NCBI GenBank assembly: GCA_019321725.1
Contig: CM033123.1
Location: 15,302,925-15,366,924 of the forward strand
Direction: 5' to 3'
Length of the DNA: 64,000 nt
Source of the DNA: Paulownia fortunei
Taxonomy: Eukaryota; Streptophyta; Magnoliopsida; Lamiales; Paulowniaceae
The notes beneath the pieces were generated by a model. It was not told the DNA's origin. It did not search any database and saw nothing but the letters and a program-made list of their open reading frames with translations. The stretch's first letter is position 1, and each line of letters begins with the position of its first letter. Below are positions 59,201 through 64,000 of this stretch, piece by piece. The position numbers were made by a program, and so were the translations under genes.

Positions 59201-62200
59201 CTCAACATGTTGGTACCTAATTCTGATTTTCATGTTCAATTTAAATTTTTACTATTGTTTTCTTTTTAAATATATACGTTCTAAAAAATTATTTTTTTTC
59301 GAGATGTATAAGTATATGCTACGCTTCTGGAGTTAGAAAGAAAAAAAAAGCATTCCTACTATTAATGTTAATTAGGATTAAAAATTTAAAAAACGTGATA
59401 CTCATTTCTCGTTTATATATTCAAATTACAGTTTAATTGAATTTTTTTTCCTTTTAAAATGTATAATTTCTTAGAAAACTTAATTTTTTTCTTTGAAAGG
59501 AAGAATATATTTCTATTTTTATTGTTAATTATGATTAAAAATTTAAAAACATACTCAGGATATAGGTACATACTTCTTATTTTCATTTTCAAATTTTATT
59601 TTAACTGATTTTTTTCTTTTTAAATATATACATTTTCAAAAACTATTTTTTTCTAAGAAATAGGAAAAATACTTTCCTACTATTAATATTAATTAGGATT
59701 AAGAATTTTAAAATTCATTTAATCATATAATCTTTTTGAAAACTAATTTTTTTTCTATGCGAGAAAGAATACATTTCCACTTTTAGTTAATTATGATTAA
59801 AAATTTGAAAATGTACTTAGGATGTTGGTACCTACTTCTTCTTTTCATATTAACTTATTTTTTAACTGATTTTTTTTTCTTTTTAAAAATATACATTCTG
59901 AAAAACTAAGTTTTTCTATAATGTAAGTGTATGCTATGTCGGTGGAGTAGGAATGAAAAAAAATACTTTCCTACTATTAATGTTAATTAGGACTGAAAAA
60001 TTAAAAAATTTGATACCCATTTTTTGTTTACATATTCAAATTATAGTTTAATTGAATTTTTTTTCTTTTAACTATTTTCAAAGAAAACATAATTATTTTC
60101 TATGAGAGGAAGAATGCATTTCTACTTTTAATGTCAATGATAAATAAAAATTGAAAAAATTACTGAGAATGTTGGTACCTATTTCTTGTTCTCATATTCA
60201 ATTTATATTTTAACTGATTTTTTTAAACATATACGTTCTAAAAAATTATTTTTTTGAGATATTTATATGTATTATATGACACTAGAGTATGAAAGAGGAA
60301 AAATAATTTCCTACTATTAATGTTAATTAGGATTAAAATTTTAAAAAACTTGATAACTATTTCTTGTTTACATATTCAAATTATAGTTTAATTAATTTTT
60401 GTTTCCTTTCAACTATATAATTTCATGAAAACTTAATTTTTTTTATGAGAGGTAGAATATATTTCTACTTTTAATGTTAATTATGATTAAAAATTAAAAA
60501 AGCTACTCAGGATGTTGGTACCTACTTCTTGTTTGCATATTAAAATTTTATTTTAACTGACTTTTTCTTTTTAAATATATATGTTTTAAAACACTAATTT
60601 TTTTCTTAGATGTATAAGTGTATGCTATGACACTTAAGTTCCAAAGAGGAAAAATATTTTCCTATTATTAGTGTTAATTATGATTAAAATTTTAAAAAAC
60701 TTGATACTCATTTCTTCTTTACATATTCAAATTATAGTTTAACTATTTTTTTCATTTAACTGTATAATTTATTATAAAGTTCAAATTTTTTTTCTATAAG
60801 AGGAAGAATACATTTATACTTTTATTATTAATTATGATTAAAAATAAAAAAGCGACTCATGATGTTGGTATATACTCCTTGTTTTCATATTTAATTTATA
60901 TTTTAACGTATTTTTTTAACTTTTTAAATATATACGTCCTAAAGAACTAAGTTTTTCTATGATTTATAAGTGTATGTTATGACATTGGAGATAGAAAGAG
61001 GAAAAATACTTTCCTACTATTAATGTTAATTATGATTAAAAAATTGAAAAACTTGATAATCATTTTTTGTTTACATATTCAATTATAGTTGAACTGAATT
61101 TTTTTTCCTTTTAACAGTATAATTTTATGGAAAACGTATTTGTTTCTATAAGAGAAAGAAAGTATTTCTACTTTTATTGTTAATTATGATTAGAAATTAA
61201 AAAATTAATTTTTTTCTATGATATATAAGTATATGTTATGACACTTGAGTTAGAAAAAGAAAAATTACTTTTCTACTATTAATATTAATTAAGATTAAAA
61301 AAATTTAAAAACTTGATACTCATTTCTTGTTTACATACTCACATTATAGTTTAACTATTTTTTTTTTCATTTAACCATGTAATTTTATAAAAAAAAATTA
61401 TTTTTTTCTATGAGATGAAGAATATATTTCTGCTTTTAATGTTAATTATGATTAAATTTTGAAAAAACCTACTTAGGATGTTGGTACTTACTTCTTGTTT
61501 TCATATTTAATTTAAATTTTAACTGAATATTTTTTTTTTGGCTTTTTAAATATATATACGTGCTAAAAAACTAAGTTTTTCTATGATGTATATGTGTATG
61601 CTATGAATTTGGAGTTATAAAGAGGAAAAATACATTCCTACTATTAATGCTAACTAGGATTGAAAATTTAAAAACTTGATACCCATTTTTTGTTTACATA
61701 TTCAAATTATACTTTAACTAAAAAAAATTCCTTTTAAATGTATAATTTCATAGAAAACATATATTTTTCTTTGGGAGAAAGAAATTATTTCTACTTTATT
61801 TGTTAATTATGATTAGAAATTGAAAAGGTTACTCATGATGTTGGTACCTACCTCTTGTTCTCATATTCAATTTATAATTTAACTATTTTTTTTAATTATA
61901 TGTGTTTTACAAAACTAATTTTCTAAGATGTATAAGTATATGTTATGACACTTGAATTAAAAAGAGGAAAAATACTTTCCTACTATTAAAAAATTTAAAG
62001 AACTTGATACACATTTCTTGTTTACATATTCAATTATAGTTTAACTGAATTTTTTTTCCTTTTAACTATATAATTTCATAGAAAATATAATATTTTTTTT
62101 CTACGGGAGGAAGAATACATTTCACATTTTATTGTTAATTATTATTAAAAAATTTAAAAGTTACTCAGAATGTTGGTACTTACTTCTTGTTTTCATATTC

Positions 62201-64000
62201 AATTTATATTTTAAGTGATTTTTTTCTTTTTAAATATACACATTCTGAAAAACTAATATTTTTTAAGATATATAAATGTATGCTATGACATTGGAATTAG
62301 AAAGAGGAAAAATACTTTTCTATCCTTTTAATTATATAATTTCTTAGAAAACTTAATTTTTTTCTATGAGACGAAGAAAATATTTCTACTTTTATTGTTA
62401 AATATGATTAAAAATTGAAAAAAAAACTACTGAGGATGTTGGTACCTATTTTTTGTTTTCAAATTCAATTTTACATTTGACCTATTTTTTTTTCTTTTTA
62501 TATATATATGTTCTAAAAAACTAATTTTTTCTAAGATGTATAAGTGTATTATATTACACTAGGGTTAGAAAGAGAAAAAATATTTTTCTATGATTAATGT
62601 TAATTAAAATTAAAATTTTGAAAAACTTGATACCTGTTTATTGTTTACATATTCAAATTATAATTTAACTAAATTTTTCTTTTTTTAACGGTATAATTTT
62701 CTTAGAAAACTTAATTTTTTTTCTTTGAGAGGAAGAATATATTTCTATTTTTATTGTGTATTATGATTAAAATTTTGAAAAAGCTACTCAAGATCTAAGT
62801 AACTAATTCTTGTTTTCATATTCAATTAACATTTTAGCTGATTTTTTCTTTTTAAATATATACGTTCTAAAAAACTAATTTTTTCTAAGATGTATAAGCG
62901 CCTGCTATGACAATGGAGTTAGAAAGAGGAAAAATATTTTTCTACTATTAATATTAATTGGGATTAAAAATTGAAAAACTTGATAACTATTTCTTCTTTA
63001 TATATTCAAATTATAGTTTAACTGAATTTTTTTGCCTTTTAACTATATAATTTCATTGAAAACTTAATTTTTTTCTATGAGAGGAAGAATATATTTCTAC
63101 TTTCAATCTTAATTATGATTAAAAATTGAAAAAGTTATTCAGGATGTTGGTACTTACTTCTTGTTTTCATATTTAATTTACCTTTTAAGTGATTTTTTTT
63201 TTTTTTTGCTTTTAAATATATTCATTATAAAAAACTAAGTTTTTCTATGATGTATAAGTGTATTCTATGACACTTGAGTTAGAAAGAGGAAAAATATTTT
63301 CCTACTATTAATGTTAATGAAGATTAAGAATTTAAAAACATGATACCAATTTCTTGTTTACATATTCAGATTATAGTTTAACTGGTTCTTTTTTCATTTA
63401 ACCATATAATTTATAAAAAAAATTAATTTTTTTCAATGAGGAAGAATACATTTCTACTTTTAATGTTAATTATGATTAAAAATCGAAAAAGCTACTCAAG
63501 ATGTTGGTACTTACTTCTTGTTTTCATATTTAATTTACATTTTAATTGATTTTTTTTTATTTTTTTTGCTTTTTAAGTATATACATTCTAAAAAACTAAG
63601 TTTTTTTATAATGTATAATTGTATGCTATGACGTTAAAGTTAGAAAGAGGAAAAATATTTTCCTACTATTAATGTTAATTAGGATTGAAAATTTGAAAAA
63701 TTTGATATCCATTTTTTGTTTACATATCCAAATTATAGTTTAATTAATTTTTTTCCCCTTTTAACTGTATAATTTCATAGAAAACATTATTTTTTCCTAT
63801 GAGAGGAAGAAAACATTTCTACTTTTATTGTTAATTATGATTTAAAATTAAAAAAAAACTACTTTGGATATTGGTATCTATATTTTGTTCTCATATTCAA
63901 TTTATATTTTTAACTATTTTTCTTAAATTATATACGTTCTAAAAAACTATTTTCTTTTCTAAAACGTATAAGTATATATTATGACACTGGAGTTAGAAAG
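53217..64000 (+). repeat. About 350-bp AT-rich satellite, subfamily 2 (runs off window)
   Basis: Same unit architecture as subfamily 1 but with other diagnostic words: ctactcaggatgttggtacc, ttgtttacatattcaaat, gaggaagaatacatttctac, tatgacactggagttagaaa. Units are about 330-361 bp where measured (for example anchors near 58880, 59207, 59568). The array is still running at base 64000, so its full length is unknown. Tandem arrays of this kind usually mark pericentromeric, subtelomeric or knob heterochromatin; which one cannot be told here. Confidence 0.9.
53390..56500 (+). repeat. About 700-bp higher-order repeat within the satellite
   Basis: Two unit types nearly alternate. Type X has actcaggat-like anchors, a tttttattttaactgat block and aaaaaactaattttttctaagatg. 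Type Y has tctactaaggatg-like anchors, atatttaatttacat, a tgctttttaaaaatata block, gtaaatttttctatgatg and often gctggagta. Anchors run X 53.41, Y 53.76, X 54.12, Y 54.46, X 54.77, Y 55.09, X 55.43, Y 55.75, Y 56.10, X 56.45 kb. The pattern loosens after 56.5 kb. Confidence 0.65.

Noticed and set aside
45601..64000. Possible CRISPR-like or gene-coding repeat array
   Set aside because: Repeats are about 350 bp, contiguous, without short spacers or adjacent cas genes, in a plant genome. All frames in it are short and repeat-derived.

Overview
The window looks like nuclear DNA from a dicotyledonous plant. It is very AT-rich and carries two disease-resistance genes of the CC-NBS-LRR (RGA/R1-like) family. 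It also holds Ty1/copia, Ty3/gypsy-like and LINE retroelement debris, a scaffold gap of 100 N, and a long satellite array. No bacterial, viral or organellar gene was recognised. The species cannot be fixed from sequence alone.

Layout. 1-7847: AT-rich intergenic DNA with a solo copia LTR (1793-4015, 5-bp target duplication ATGGC), an older gypsy-like LTR relic, a G-rich island and promoter-type modules shared with the NLR genes. 7848-11635: NLR gene 1, nearly intact but broken by one 1-nt frameshift near 9156, with an in-frame 27-bp duplication of its MHD motif. 11976-about 17510: a decayed SIRE-like copia element whose reverse-transcriptase core is deleted. 17510-27083: relics, including a probable gypsy LTR tail, an unidentified minus-strand exon pair, a C-terminal fragment of a short-chain dehydrogenase/reductase, and repeats. 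27084-30753: NLR gene 2, a clear pseudogene with two nonsense codons and at least four indels. 31761-31860: assembly gap.

31861-45600 is a nested transposon stack. A plant LINE (reverse transcriptase, zinc-binding and RNase H domains, poly-A end) is split inside its YADD catalytic motif by a full-length 9.2-kb copia element (TSD CCGAC). It is split again inside its RNase H domain by a 2.35-kb gypsy-type solo LTR (TSD ATCAT). Removing each insertion together with one TSD copy restores the LINE frame locally.

45601-64000 is an uninterrupted, strongly AT-rich satellite of about 350 bp per unit, running off the window end. Each unit appears to be a fused pair of diverged half-units (about 150 and 200 bp). 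There are two main subfamilies meeting at about 53216. From about 53.4 to 56.5 kb two unit types nearly alternate, giving a roughly 700-bp higher-order repeat. I found no published description of this satellite from memory and could not search.

The only host genes are the NLR pair, a local tandem duplication that also copied upstream sequence containing W-box (TTGACT) sites, plus gene scraps. Everything else is mobile-element or satellite DNA.
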